A stretch of 64,000 nucleotides of DNA from Pelatocladus maniniholoensis HA4357-MV3 (GCA_019359115.1 JAHHHW010000082.1:1-64000); one strand, 5' to 3'. Counted from the stretch's first letter, positions 47,581-57,380 are shown. Numbers and translations: made by a program. The notes: generated by a model from the letters alone, not told the origin.

Positions 47581-47925
47581 ATGAATCCTCAACCTGAAGA
47601 AGACTTACAAAAACGTCTGAGCAAACTGGAGGCGGAAATTGATTCGTCTTCTGAGAAAAAAACCAAGTCACAACAAGTTGATCAGTCGTCTGTGCCGAGT
47701 TTTTCCAGTGTAAATTCACAATTACGGCAATTGTCGAATTGGTTTAATACCCTATCTGGAACAGGAAAAATAGTTATTGGTAGTGTCGGTGTTTTATTAG
47801 GCTTGGCTGTGGTGCAAGCATTGTTTAAATTTGTTGCTGCTGCAATTAGTTTGGCACTGTTGGCAGGACTAGTTTATTTTGGATACAAATTTATTGTGTC
47901 TAGTAGTTCACAACGCAACAAATAG
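47581..47925 (+). CDS. Small membrane protein of unknown function
   Basis: 114 residues. Charged N-terminus with coiled-coil potential (EEDLQKRLSKLEAEIDSSSEKK), then two adjacent hydrophobic segments (IVIGSVGVLLGLAVVQALF and AAAISLALLAGLVYFGYKF). A GAGG-type ribosome binding site precedes the ATG. It lies 56 bases upstream of the RDD/pentapeptide gene and may be co-transcribed with it. Confidence 0.75.
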   Translation: MNPQPEEDLQKRLSKLEAEIDSSSEKKTKSQQVDQSSVPSFSSVNSQLRQLSNWFNTLSGTGKIVIGSVGVLLGLAVVQALFKFVAAAISLALLAGLVYFGYKFIVSSSSQRNK

Positions 47926-47981
47926 TATATTTTGACACGCCTAAAGCGGCATATATATAAAAGTTCAAGGGAAATATTGCG

Positions 47982-50132
47982 ATGGCAACCCCAATTGTGA
48001 GGAGAAGTAATGATCAATCTAGTTCCAGTAAGTCAAATGAACCAGGTAAACCAAAAATACTGCCTTTAGCTACTAGGCGTGTAGCTGCTTGGGCAACGGA
48101 AATGACGCTAGTAGTGATCAGTGGGTTGGTTCCTTTTAGCCTTGGTGCATATCTTAACACTAGAACCGACCTCAACCGAGTGCCACTGAATCCTGTATTG
48201 ATTGTAACAGAAAGAGAAGTTTCTCGTCCCCTAGCTCTGCCTGTAAGCTACGGCACTCGTAATGTTGCATGGCCGACAAATTTTTTGTGGACAGTAGCAA
48301 TACTAGCGCCCCTGACACTTTCTGCTTGGCAATTGCTTCTACTAGCAAAAACAGGTAGCAACCTTCCCAAGCGCTGGTTTGGTGTGCGAGTTGTCAATTC
48401 TCAGGGTAAGCCTCCTGGTGTGGGGGCTGTTTTAATGCGAGAAGTTATTGGGCGGTGGACTCTGAGTTTATCTGTAGCTTATATGCTTTGGCGCAACAGC
48501 CCAACTTTTCCCAACTTAGGTGTTTTCACTGTTTTGTCTGGTTTAATGATGCTCTTAGAAGCCAGAGGCTTACCATTGCGAAAAAGGCGCGCACTCCATG
48601 ACGTGATTGCAGGTACTTACGCCATAGACGCAAATCAACCGCTCACGGCGCAGTTAGAGGAGCAAAAGCAGACTCAGTGGACAGAAACAGGAGATGAAGA
48701 AGCTGCGATCGCTTCAGTTGTGATCACAGACAGGACGCAACCACCTGCTAATCCTTGGCAATGGTTGCAACGTAATCCAAGTATGACCCTGCTGGCGATC
48801 GCACTGTTGAGTATGGCTGGTGTATTGACAACTCTAGTAGGTACTCAAGTATACATCCAGACTCAGCAGAATAAACGACTATCCGAACAGCGTAATAGCC
48901 AACAGTTTCTTGCTCTGATTAAGCAATTGAGTCCTAACTCTGGCCTGGGCAATGCAGATCGCCGTAATGCTATTTTGGCAATGGGTACTCTCAATGACCC
49001 CCAAGCTACCAAATACCTTGTAGAACTTTTGGCTAAAGAAACTGACCCTAGCCAAATCGAGACAATAGAGCGGGCTTTGACAAATATCGGTCTCTCAGCC
49101 ATTCCTGATTTAAAACGCATGAATCAGTCTTTGGCTGAAGATTTAGAATCAACCACCAATCCATCTCCCGAACGGGAATTGCGACAGAAACGCTTGCAGA
49201 ATAATCAGCAGGCAATTAACAAAATTATTGCAGTTAATAGCGCTAAAGTTAACGATCTCGACCTCAGCCGCATTCAATTATTTCAATACGGTGCCGCAGA
49301 TCGTCCTATATTTAACTTGGCACTAGATAAAGCTGATCTCTCAGGAGTCAATTTCAAAGGAGCAAATCTTTCCTTTGCTAGTCTCAAAGGTAGTAGCTTC
49401 CGGGGAGTAGGTGACGATGGACGCTGGGATACCTTCGATGATTGGATTGCAAATTTAAATGGCGCTCAACTTAAACAAGCCAATCTCAGCGAAGCTAATC
49501 TCAGCCGTGTCTTGATGGTAGGTACAGATTTTAGCCGCGCTAACTTAAAAGGAGCGAAATTATCTCATGCACGTCTAGTTGGCGCCAATTTGAGTAGCGC
49601 TCAGTTAATGGGAGCCGATGTCAGTGGTGCAGTTTTAGAAAATGCCAGCCTTACCGGTGCAGATTTGAGCGAAGCTGTATTTAATGATGCTGATTTATAT
49701 GCTGCTCGCTTGGGTCGTGTCATTGCTATTGGTACACAATTACCCTTTGCCAACTTGAGCAAAACTGATTGGCAAGCAGCAGACTTATCAGGAGCAAATT
49801 TGCAACGTGCAGATCTCAGCAACGCCAACCTCAGTGCAACTCGCTTAACCAATGCTAATTTGCGTTCTGCTAATCTAACAGGCGTCAACTTCCGGAACGC
49901 CGATTTGAGTCTTGCTGATTTACGGGGAGCAAATCTCACAGAAGCTGATTTCCAAGGCGCTATTTTCTTACCTCCAAAACAAGATCCAGCCGATCAATTT
50001 GTCCAAACTCCGTCCACAGGTTCACAATCTGCTGTAGTTAAAGGAGTGGATTTTAGCCAAGTAAGAAATTTAGATCCCAAACAATTAGCTTACATTTGTA
50101 CTCAAGGTGGTATTCATCCCCGGTGTCCGTAG
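47982..50132 (+). CDS. RDD-domain and pentapeptide-repeat membrane protein
   Basis: 716 residues. Residues about 25-225 are an RDD domain (LATRRVAAWATEMTLVV, LPKRWFGVRVVNSQG, RRALHDVIAGTYAID). A transmembrane helix follows near 265-285. A HEAT-like stretch comes next (NAILAMGTLNDPQATKYLVELL). Pentapeptide repeats A(D/N)LxX run from about 440 to 660 (ADLSGVNFKGANLSFASL, ANLSEANLSRVL). The modular membrane-plus-beta-helix plan is common in cyanobacteria, but no function is established. Confidence 0.9.
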   Translation: MATPIVRRSNDQSSSSKSNEPGKPKILPLATRRVAAWATEMTLVVISGLVPFSLGAYLNTRTDLNRVPLNPVLIVTEREVSRPLALPVSYGTRNVAWPTNFLWTVAILAPLTLSAWQLLLLAKTGSNLPKRWFGVRVVNSQGKPPGVGAVLMREVIGRWTLSLSVAYMLWRNSPTFPNLGVFTVLSGLMMLLEARGLPLRKRRALHDVIAGTYAIDANQPLTAQLEEQKQTQWTETGDEEAAIASVVITDRTQPPANPWQWLQRNPSMTLLAIALLSMAGVLTTLVGTQVYIQTQQNKRLSEQRNSQQFLALIKQLSPNSGLGNADRRNAILAMGTLNDPQATKYLVELLAKETDPSQIETIERALTNIGLSAIPDLKRMNQSLAEDLESTTNPSPERELRQKRLQNNQQAINKIIAVNSAKVNDLDLSRIQLFQYGAADRPIFNLALDKADLSGVNFKGANLSFASLKGSSFRGVGDDGRWDTFDDWIANLNGAQLKQANLSEANLSRVLMVGTDFSRANLKGAKLSHARLVGANLSSAQLMGADVSGAVLENASLTGADLSEAVFNDADLYAARLGRVIAIGTQLPFANLSKTDWQAADLSGANLQRADLSNANLSATRLTNANLRSANLTGVNFRNADLSLADLRGANLTEADFQGAIFLPPKQDPADQFVQTPSTGSQSAVVKGVDFSQVRNLDPKQLAYICTQGGIHPRCP

Positions 50133-50144
50133 GATTGAGGACAA

Positions 50145-50195
50145 AACAAGTCAAAAGTCAAAAGATTCTTTATTTTGAATTTTGACTTGTTACAA
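50145..50195 (+). terminator. Long hairpin after the RDD/pentapeptide gene
   Basis: AACAAGTCAAAA (50145-50156) pairs with TTTTGACTTGTT (50180-50191), a perfect 12-bp stem, 13 bases after the stop. There is no T run, so this may be a transcript end or stability hairpin made of repeated AAGTCAAA units. Confidence 0.6.
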
Positions 50196-50229
50196 CACCA
50201 ACAAAAATCAGTGTGAGGAAAGTCGGTAA

Positions 50230-50727
50230 ATGGAGCGTCTTAAGTATTTAATATCTGTGTTTGTGGCTGTGGCTAGTTCAATTTTGAGTTTGAGCCAATT
50301 TACCCAACCAGCACATGCTCAAGCAGCCTATGGTAGTTACGTGGGTATTGGACCTGCGGTTGGTTTTGCAGATGGTACTCAAATTGGTGGGGTTGTAGCC
50401 TTCCGTTACAAACTTTTGGAAACACCAGTTTCCTTTCGTGCTCAAGCTTTTTTGGCTAATAATATAGCGATCGTACCAACAGTTTCTTATGATTTTCCGC
50501 TAAATTGGCAAACTGACGTTTATTTAGGAGCTGGGTTAATTTTTGCTGGTGGTGATACACCTTCACCTGTTGGTAATAAAATTAGCTTTGCCTTGCAGCC
50601 AGGTATTGATTATGTTGTACCTAATAGCAATACTGTGCTTTTTGGTAATGCCATTATTGGCTTTGACGCTTTGCGGGGTGGGGGTACAACTTTCTCTTTG
50701 CAAGGTGGTGTCGGTTTAAGGTTTTGA
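50230..50727 (+). CDS. Small outer membrane beta-barrel-like protein
   Basis: 165 residues. Signal peptide with AHAQA cleavage site near residue 31. The mature part is glycine-rich with alternating strands (YGSYVGIGPAVGFADGTQIGGVVAFRYKL, WQTDVYLGAGLIFAGG) and ends in FSLQGGVGLRF, a terminal Phe preceded by alternating hydrophobic residues, as in BamA-inserted barrels. About eight strands would fit. Function unknown. A GAGGAAAG-type ribosome binding site is present. Confidence 0.8.
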   Translation: MERLKYLISVFVAVASSILSLSQFTQPAHAQAAYGSYVGIGPAVGFADGTQIGGVVAFRYKLLETPVSFRAQAFLANNIAIVPTVSYDFPLNWQTDVYLGAGLIFAGGDTPSPVGNKISFALQPGIDYVVPNSNTVLFGNAIIGFDALRGGGTTFSLQGGVGLRF

Positions 50728-50780
50728 TTGAGAATCAAGGACAAACAACTGTCTTAAAAGTCAAGCGACTCCCGAAACAA

Positions 50781-51491
50781 TTATTCGGTTTTATGAAATA
50801 AACAAGTTGTTACTTCCTCTAATACTTGCAATCCCTGCAAAGCACCTCGAATCAATCTAGTTGCAGCAATGGGTTGTTTCAGCATAGCTATAGCTAAAGA
50901 TAAAGGCTGAAGGGAACCATCAGAATTCAGTGTTGAATTTAGGTTAGGTAAATTGCGATCGCATCCGTCACTTACTACCCGCACCATTCCCACCCCTAGT
51001 CCAGTTGATTTGAAAAATTCCAAAACAGCATATCCTTCCATGTCCACAACATCGGCTGCTAACATTTGACCGAGATGGCGTTTTTCACTACTCAACCAAA
51101 TCATGCGATCGCTTGTTAATGCTTTGACAACACCAGCTTTTTCTTGCAACTTATGCTGTAAAGATGCCGTCAAAGTTGAATCACACTCAGACACCAAAAT
51201 CTCACCAGTGTTTTTCTGATGAATACAATCTGCGTAGAGTACAATATCCCCTACTTGATAGCGGGGTTGGAGACTGCCACACAAACCCATGACTAACACT
51301 TTGGATTGTGGATTATTCAGAATTTCTTTTATTTCTTGACTTTTTTGCAAGTATGTGTATCCAGGCTTAACACCTACAGGTACAGGAATCACCAGGGGTT
51401 TATAACCACTGACACGTCTGAAACCTCGGCACACAGCTTGGTACTCTGCGCCTTGACAAACTAGGACTGCTTGGATGGATATTTGATTCAT
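50781..51491 (-). CDS. Nucleoside phosphorylase-family protein, HpnG-like
   Basis: 236 residues of the purine nucleoside phosphorylase/MTAN superfamily. Motifs: VMGLCGSLQPRYQVGDIVLY near the phosphate/ribose site, VVDMEGYAVLEFF (the Met-Glu pair that binds ribose) and VVSDGCDRNLP. The resemblance is to the hopanoid-associated phosphorylase HpnG, which removes adenine from adenosylhopane. The nearby hpnA-like gene supports that reading. The alternative is a general nucleosidase. Confidence 0.75.
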   Translation of the reverse strand: MNQISIQAVLVCQGAEYQAVCRGFRRVSGYKPLVIPVPVGVKPGYTYLQKSQEIKEILNNPQSKVLVMGLCGSLQPRYQVGDIVLYADCIHQKNTGEILVSECDSTLTASLQHKLQEKAGVVKALTSDRMIWLSSEKRHLGQMLAADVVDMEGYAVLEFFKSTGLGVGMVRVVSDGCDRNLPNLNSTLNSDGSLQPLSLAIAMLKQPIAATRLIRGALQGLQVLEEVTTCLFHKTE

Positions 51492-51713
51492 TGATACTTT
51501 TCACTCAAGCTCCGACGGTGATTGAAATTTAGTAACAGGCATTATGGAAATTACACGGATTACATTTTGGCGTAAAAGGCGTAATTTTTGAACTCCTACA
51601 CCGTAGCGAAGCCATCCTGCGTCAAGTTGCTTCGTTTGTGTGGTGCTAGGCTAAATATATGTCATTACAACTAAAATCAAAAACAAGCAATAGTCTCAAT
51701 AATCTCAGTCATC

Positions 51714-54443
51714 ATGGTAAAGCCTAATCGCTCTCATTCTCTGCGTGAGCGCTTCAATATCTCTAAATTAGCGATTCAACATCCCCGACTGACGGTGAGT
51801 TTTTGGTTAGCTGTGATGATCGCGGGAATACTAGCTTTTAGTTCCCTCAAGTATGCTTTGTTTCCAGATATTACCTTTCCCGTAGTCGTGGTAAATGCTA
51901 CAACTGTGCTCTCGACTGCTTTGGATACAGAAGCAAAGCTCACTCAACCCATAGAACAGCGCCTCAATTATTTAGAAGGACTTGATGAAATTCGTTCCTC
52001 CACATATCCTGGTCAAACAGTTGTAAGTTTGTCTTTTGCTGTTGGTACTGATCTGGAAAAGTCTAGTGAAAGAGTAGAAACAGAACTTAAACAAGCATCT
52101 TTACCACAGAGTTCATCTTTTAATATTATTCCCATTAGACTGAATGAGTCGGCTGCTGTTAGTTACGCCATTGAAAGTCCATCGCGAAGTTTAACAGAAC
52201 TGACTAAGTTGACTAACGAGCAAATTATCCCAGCGATCGCCAAACAACCAGGAGTATTAAAAGTAGCGCTTTTGGGCGCTCCTGCGACATCTTCCTCAGC
52301 AACATCTGACCCAAACACCACTGATGTTACTCAACAAGGAGCAACATTAGTCAGATTCAACGCTAAAGATGCTCTGGCGATGCAGGTGATCAAACGTGGT
52401 AATGCTAACACCTTGGAAGTGGTTTCCCAAGTGGAGAACGAGGTGCAAAAGCTACGTTCTAGGTTCAGCGATGTTAAACTTACCCTGGCTGCTACGCAAG
52501 CAAAGTATATCCGCAAAGCCACCGATGCTACTATAGACGCTTTATATGAAGCCATAGTCTTGGCAATAATCGTAATTTTTCCGTTTTTGTGGAATTGGCG
52601 AGCAACTTTAATTTCTGCATTGGCGATTCCCATATCTTTGTTAGCAACTTTTATTGTCATGGCCATGTTTGGCTTCAACCTAGAGACAATTACACTATTG
52701 GCTCTAGCTTTGGTAATTGGCAGTATTGTTGATGATGCGATCGTTGATGTCGAAAACATTATGCGGCACATCGAGGACGGGGAACATCCCCGACAAGCTG
52801 CTTCTTTAGCTACGAATGAGATTGGCTTGACAGTGACAGCAGCAACTTTTACAGCAGTTGCCGTGTTTCTACCTATAGGTTTAATGGGTGGAGTCATTGG
52901 GCAATTTTTCAAGCCCTTTGGGATCACTGTTTCCGCAGCCATGCTAGCTTCTTTGTTAATTGCTCGGACTTTATCACCAGTTTTAGCTAGTTATTGGCTC
53001 AAACCCAAGCCTTCAGATTCTAGACATCGCGAAGGAAGAAAATGGGCGAATTTTGCCCAAGCTTACCGAAAGTTGCTGCATTGGTCACTTAACCATCGTG
53101 CCATAGTCATAGGTTTAGCCGTGCTGAGTTTTGTTGCAGGTATAGCCTTGATTCCCCTAGTTCCCAAAGGGTTTATTCCCAAACTAGATCGAGGTGAATT
53201 CAATATAGTTTATACCACAACCTTACCGAATTTCTCAGAACTGGGACAAGGAGCAGAAGATACGGGGAATTTTGTTTCCGAACTTTCCACCTCACCTCGT
53301 ATTCCTGTCTCCGAATCAGTCTCATCTCTTCTCCCCTCCCAATCCCCGATCACAACCATCTTGAATAACTCTCTTGAGGTAGGTAAGAAACTAGAGGAAG
53401 TAGTGAGAAAATCACCAGAAGTCGAGACAGTATTTACTGTCGTTGGTACGCGCGAGGGGGAACCAAATAAAGGTAGGCTTTACGTCAAACTCAAAAATGA
53501 CCACACGATCAAAACTTCAGAATTACAAGATCAATTTCGTTCCGATTTACCCAAACTAGAAGGTGTGAATATTAGCGTTGAAGATATCCAATTTGTGGAC
53601 TCTGGTACTCAAAAACCTTTAGAAGTAGCATTAAAGGGTAACGATCTCAACAGCCTAAGTAAAACTGCCCAAACCATCCAACAACGGATGCAAAAATTAC
53701 CAGGATTTGCTGATGTCACAGTTACAGGTACAACAAATGCTCAGGAAAAAGTTTCCCACATCGAACGTTTGAATAATCAACGAGTTGCTTATATTAGCGC
53801 TAATCTTGGCAAAGATTTATCTTTAGGTGATGCTACTGATCAGTTCGTAGCTGAGGCCAAAACTATTATACCTGCTGGTGTAACTTTGGATTTAGCGGGT
53901 GACTCTGAGCGCAGTGGCGAAGTTTTCCGCAGTTTTGGCACTACTCTGGCGTTGTCAGCATTGTGTATTATCGTTGTACTGATTGCTCTATTCCGGAGTT
54001 GGGTTGATCCGGTGGTCATTGGCATTTCTCTACCTTTAGCATTAGTAGGGGCTATGGTGGCGCTAGTGGTCACTAAAAGTGACTTTGGCATGATCTCACT
54101 GATTGGCTTTGTCTTTTTACTGGGTCTAGCTAACAAAAATGCCATTCTGATTGTAGACTACATTAACCAGTTACGAGACTCCGGCTTAAACCGTACAGAG
54201 GCGATTCTCCAAGCTGGACCAGTGCGCCTGCGCCCAATTATGATGACCACTGCATCGACAATTTTAGGTATGCTACCCATCGCCTTGGGTTTGGGAGCAG
54301 GTTCGGAATTGCGATCGCCTATGGCTGTGGCGATCGCTGGTGGGTTGGTGAGTTCTACCATTCTGAGTTTAATTGTTGTACCGGTCGTGTATGCTTTGCT
54401 CGATGATTGGTTTCCTCGCTACCGTAAGAGAGAGATAAATTAA
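51714..54443 (+). CDS. RND-family efflux pump permease (AcrB/HAE1-like)
   Basis: A 909-residue proton-driven exporter. Twelve transmembrane helices in two halves; TM4 carries the IGSIVDDAIVDVENIMRHIEDG motif and the second half LLGLANKNAILIVDYINQLRDSG. It is shorter than typical AcrB-like pumps (about 1030-1050) because both periplasmic loops are reduced, so it may be a compact subclass. Residues about 520-548 (PRIPVSESVSSLLPSQSPIT) look like translated repeat DNA in the second periplasmic loop. No membrane fusion protein gene is adjacent. The stop overlaps the hpnA start (TAATG), implying translational coupling. Confidence 0.92.
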   Translation: MVKPNRSHSLRERFNISKLAIQHPRLTVSFWLAVMIAGILAFSSLKYALFPDITFPVVVVNATTVLSTALDTEAKLTQPIEQRLNYLEGLDEIRSSTYPGQTVVSLSFAVGTDLEKSSERVETELKQASLPQSSSFNIIPIRLNESAAVSYAIESPSRSLTELTKLTNEQIIPAIAKQPGVLKVALLGAPATSSSATSDPNTTDVTQQGATLVRFNAKDALAMQVIKRGNANTLEVVSQVENEVQKLRSRFSDVKLTLAATQAKYIRKATDATIDALYEAIVLAIIVIFPFLWNWRATLISALAIPISLLATFIVMAMFGFNLETITLLALALVIGSIVDDAIVDVENIMRHIEDGEHPRQAASLATNEIGLTVTAATFTAVAVFLPIGLMGGVIGQFFKPFGITVSAAMLASLLIARTLSPVLASYWLKPKPSDSRHREGRKWANFAQAYRKLLHWSLNHRAIVIGLAVLSFVAGIALIPLVPKGFIPKLDRGEFNIVYTTTLPNFSELGQGAEDTGNFVSELSTSPRIPVSESVSSLLPSQSPITTILNNSLEVGKKLEEVVRKSPEVETVFTVVGTREGEPNKGRLYVKLKNDHTIKTSELQDQFRSDLPKLEGVNISVEDIQFVDSGTQKPLEVALKGNDLNSLSKTAQTIQQRMQKLPGFADVTVTGTTNAQEKVSHIERLNNQRVAYISANLGKDLSLGDATDQFVAEAKTIIPAGVTLDLAGDSERSGEVFRSFGTTLALSALCIIVVLIALFRSWVDPVVIGISLPLALVGAMVALVVTKSDFGMISLIGFVFLLGLANKNAILIVDYINQLRDSGLNRTEAILQAGPVRLRPIMMTTASTILGMLPIALGLGAGSELRSPMAVAIAGGLVSSTILSLIVVPVVYALLDDWFPRYRKREIN

Positions 54444-55432
54444 TGCGTGTATTTGTTACAGGTGGTACTGGTTTTGTCGGTGCAAATTTGGTGCGGTTAC
54501 TTTTAGCAGAAGGATATACTGTCAGGGCGTTAGTGCGTCCTAGTAGCCAACTTGACAATCTTCAAAATCTCGATGTGGAACTGGTTAAGGGTGATTTAAA
54601 TTACCCAGAATTATGGCAGCAAATGCGGGGTTGTCAGTATCTTTTTCATGTTGCTGCTCACTATTCTCTTTGGCACAAAGACCGAGAAGCACTTTATGAT
54701 CATAATGTTCTGGGTACGCGCAACGTTCTAGCAGCTGCCAAGAAAGCTGATATTGCTAGAACGGTTTACACTAGTTCCGTAGCGGCTATTGGAGCGGGGC
54801 CTCGTGGTAAAGTTGTAGATGAAACTTATCAAAGTCCTGTAGAAAAACTGGTTGGTCACTACAAAAAGTCTAAGTTTTGGGCTGAACAAGAAGCAATGCA
54901 AGCAGCTCAAAGTGGTCAGGATGTAGTTATAGTCAATCCTAGTAGCCCAATCGGGGCTTGGGATATCAAGCCAACGCCCACAGGAGATATTATTGTACGG
55001 TTTTTGCGACGACAAATGCCTTTTTATATGCACACAGGGCTAAATTTTATTGATGTGCAAGATGTGGCGAAGGGACATTTGCTCGCTTTACAAAAAGGTA
55101 AATCAGGCGATCGCTATATTTTAGGACACCAAAACCTGACGCTCAAACAACTACTCGATCAACTTGCTGAGATTACAGGTTTACAATCCCCGCAAAAAGC
55201 TATACCTGCTTACATACCCCTGAGTGTAGCCTGGTTTGATGAAAAAATTCTGGCTTCTTTAGGAAAAACACCATCTGTTCCCCTAGATGGTGTGCGTATG
55301 GCCACGCAAACTATGTTCTATGACGCTTCCAAGGCTGTGCAAGAATTGGGTTTACCTCAGTCTTCTCTGAGGGTAGCTCTCCAAAATGCCGTAAATTGGT
55401 TTTTGTCGCGCCCAGGATTTACGCAGATTTGA
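54443..55432 (+). CDS. hpnA: Hopanoid-associated sugar epimerase/NAD-dependent reductase HpnA
   Basis: A 329-residue extended-SDR protein. NAD(P)-binding TGGTGFVGANLVRLL, VALL-type RALVRP segment, and the catalytic Tyr/Lys in VGHYKKSKFWAEQ. The sequence style (YLFHVAAHYSLWHKDREALYDHNVLGTRN, VIVNPSSPIGAWDIKPTPTG) is that of the HpnA subfamily found in hopanoid loci. It may act on a sugar or side-chain carbonyl of hopanoids; the reaction is not firmly known. It overlaps the RND gene by one base. Confidence 0.9.
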   Translation: MRVFVTGGTGFVGANLVRLLLAEGYTVRALVRPSSQLDNLQNLDVELVKGDLNYPELWQQMRGCQYLFHVAAHYSLWHKDREALYDHNVLGTRNVLAAAKKADIARTVYTSSVAAIGAGPRGKVVDETYQSPVEKLVGHYKKSKFWAEQEAMQAAQSGQDVVIVNPSSPIGAWDIKPTPTGDIIVRFLRRQMPFYMHTGLNFIDVQDVAKGHLLALQKGKSGDRYILGHQNLTLKQLLDQLAEITGLQSPQKAIPAYIPLSVAWFDEKILASLGKTPSVPLDGVRMATQTMFYDASKAVQELGLPQSSLRVALQNAVNWFLSRPGFTQI

Positions 55433-55569
55433 TTTAATATTGCATCAATTTAGTAGTTCTGCCAGAACCGCGATCGCTAGATAAACTCTTGTGCTGACAG
55501 GTGTTTCGTATGTTTGGGCGCACTATATGATCGCACCGTTTGTATAACTCCTGACAAAGGCATGTAAAA

Positions 55570-55896
55570 TCAGCCATAAACTTGTAAATTGGAACAAAGA
55601 ATTTTATTGGTTAAGGTTGCACCTGTTGTACTATCCATATGAATTTCTAACTCTGCTTGGGGAAAAGCTTCAAACAGCATTTGTTCCCCAGGAAAAACAA
55701 CTTGCTCGAAGTAAGAGTGAGCAATATTTGAGATGCGAATAATTTGAATCTGACCAGTTGTGTTTTTGTAGAAACACAGAATTTGGTTTTCTATCGGTAA
55801 TGCCAAAGAGTTTTGCATTTGAGTTCTAGTAGCTTGTTGAACAAAGTTGAAAATAGACGTTTCCAAAGCTTTATATTCATCAAAGCTAAGATTCAC
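55570..55896 (-). CDS. DUF1830 domain protein
   Basis: 108 residues. The core ILCFYKNTTGQIQIIRISNIAHSYFEQVVFPGEQMLFEAFPQAELEIH matches the cyanobacteria-specific DUF1830 family, of unknown function. Many members are small and stand alone, as here. It is soluble with no signal. It is near a coiled-coil gene on the same strand, about 100 bases apart. Confidence 0.88.
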   Translation of the reverse strand: MNLSFDEYKALETSIFNFVQQATRTQMQNSLALPIENQILCFYKNTTGQIQIIRISNIAHSYFEQVVFPGEQMLFEAFPQAELEIHMDSTTGATLTNKILCSNLQVYG

Positions 55897-55994
55897 TGCT
55901 TAATATTCTCCTGCCATAGGTGAAGAATATAAAACCTCTATATGTAGTTTTCGTATATATATTATGCAAAAATCGCAGAACTGTCAGAAATATT

Positions 55995-56468
55995 CTATTT
56001 TTCCTTCTCTGATTGTTCTCCTGTTGCTGCACGCTGACGCGTTAAGCTATCAATCGCATCACCTAAAGCGGTAGTCAGGCTTTTACGAGTTTGGGCGTGT
56101 TCGTCTTGTTCATTTTTCAACGCCTGTTGTATGCGATCGCGTTCTTTGATCGCAGCAACTAATTTAGCTTTTAATTCCTCTATTGATTGAATTGGGGCTA
56201 CTGCTTGCTGAATAGCTGCTGTAGCTGCACCATCATTGAGTTGTACTGCTTCTATACCTTGTAAGCGTTGAATTTGGGCTTGCAATGATGCGATCGTCTG
56301 TTTGGAGAGTTGAGCATCTGTACGGCGTTGTTCTGCTTCAGTGTTATAGAGTTTTCGCCATTTTTCAGAACTTTCCCAAGCAGCATCCCGTTCTTGTTGC
56401 AAATGTGCTATCTGCTGTTTCAGCGCTTGGACTTCAGTTAACCACTGCTGTGTTAATTCTTGACTCAT
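55995..56468 (-). CDS. Coiled-coil hypothetical protein
   Basis: 157 residues, almost all predicted coiled coil (VQALKQQIAHLQQERDAAWESSEKW, AAIKERDRIQQALKNEQDEHAQTRKSL). No membrane segment or signal. Probably a structural or scaffolding protein of cyanobacteria; family unknown to me. The start ATG at 56468 has no strong ribosome binding site. Confidence 0.7.
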   Translation of the reverse strand: MSQELTQQWLTEVQALKQQIAHLQQERDAAWESSEKWRKLYNTEAEQRRTDAQLSKQTIASLQAQIQRLQGIEAVQLNDGAATAAIQQAVAPIQSIEELKAKLVAAIKERDRIQQALKNEQDEHAQTRKSLTTALGDAIDSLTRQRAATGEQSEKEK

Positions 56469-56627
56469 ATTTAACGTGAGTTCGATGGGTTGAAAAAGGT
56501 TTAAGCTTTTAGCTCAGTCCAAACTAGCACTATCTTGAAAAGTTGGGTAACTCTACCTTCGGAACCCTCTACCCTGCGGTAAGGGAACGCAAAGTCTCAA
56601 CTCAACCTACAGTTATTTTTAAATATT

Positions 56628-56683
56628 TAGCCCGGATTTCTCACACTCCCCACACTCCCCACCCACTTGTGAGAAATCCGAGT
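56628..56683. repeat. Inverted repeat enclosing CACTCCC units
   Basis: CCCGGATTTCTCACA (from 56630) and TGTGAGAAATCCGAG (up to 56683) are complementary and flank short CACTCCC/CACCC heptads. It lies immediately upstream of the methyltransferase gene and could form a hairpin in its leader. Confidence 0.75.
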
Positions 56684-56687
56684 TAGG

Positions 56688-57380
56688 ATGCTCTCAATTA
56701 CAGTCCATAAAATCACTATGTTCAGAGAAGAAGCTAAATGGTTATCAAATATTATTTATTCTCTAGAGCCAAACAGTGTATTCCCTATGCTAAATATTGG
56801 TAGTTCAAACAAGAAATTTAGAGAACAAGAACAACCTTGGATTGATGAACTGTTGTTCAAACCAGTCAGAGAAAAGGAGTACTCTGTAATTCATACTGAC
56901 ATGAAAAATGATGTAGGCGTTGATTTGGTAGGGAATTTATGTGACCCTGTTTTTTTACAAAAACTTTCAGAAATGAATATTAAATCTGTATTGTGTTCTA
57001 ACTTACTAGAACATCTCACAAATCGAGAGGAAATTTGTAAAATTATCAGTTCTATTATTCCTAACGGTGGCTATATCTTTGTTACAGTTCCCTATAAATA
57101 TCCTTACCATCGCGATCCTATAGATACAATGTTTCGACCGAACATTGAAGAATTGAGCAATCTTTTTCCTGATTTCAAAATTGTCACTGGAGAAATCGTT
57201 GAAGGAGGTTATTTAGTCAAATCAACTACTACTCCACCTACACTATATGCACTTGCAATGTTCATTCGACTGATTTTACCTATTTACCAACCCTTAAGAT
57301 GGTTCGATTCTCTTCGATATGCTTTGTGGCTTTTCAGAAATATTTCTGTTAGCTGTGTTTTGTTAGAAAAAGTTAAATGA
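56688..57380 (+). CDS. Class I SAM-dependent methyltransferase-like protein
   Basis: 230 residues. The central part resembles a Methyltransf_11-type domain (LNIGSSNKKFRE at the SAM-loop position, VIHTDMKNDVGVDLVGNL, SVLCSNLLEHLTNREEICKII, IIPNGGYIFVTVPYKYPYHRDPID). The glycine-rich loop is weak (NIGSS), and a hydrophobic C-terminal segment (LYALAMFIRLILPIYQP) may contact the membrane. Such proteins often sit in polysaccharide or lipid clusters, but no neighbour confirms this. The start is uncertain: the ATG at 56688 follows an inverted repeat and no clear ribosome binding site is present. Confidence 0.7.
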   Translation: MLSITVHKITMFREEAKWLSNIIYSLEPNSVFPMLNIGSSNKKFREQEQPWIDELLFKPVREKEYSVIHTDMKNDVGVDLVGNLCDPVFLQKLSEMNIKSVLCSNLLEHLTNREEICKIISSIIPNGGYIFVTVPYKYPYHRDPIDTMFRPNIEELSNLFPDFKIVTGEIVEGGYLVKSTTTPPTLYALAMFIRLILPIYQPLRWFDSLRYALWLFRNISVSCVLLEKVK

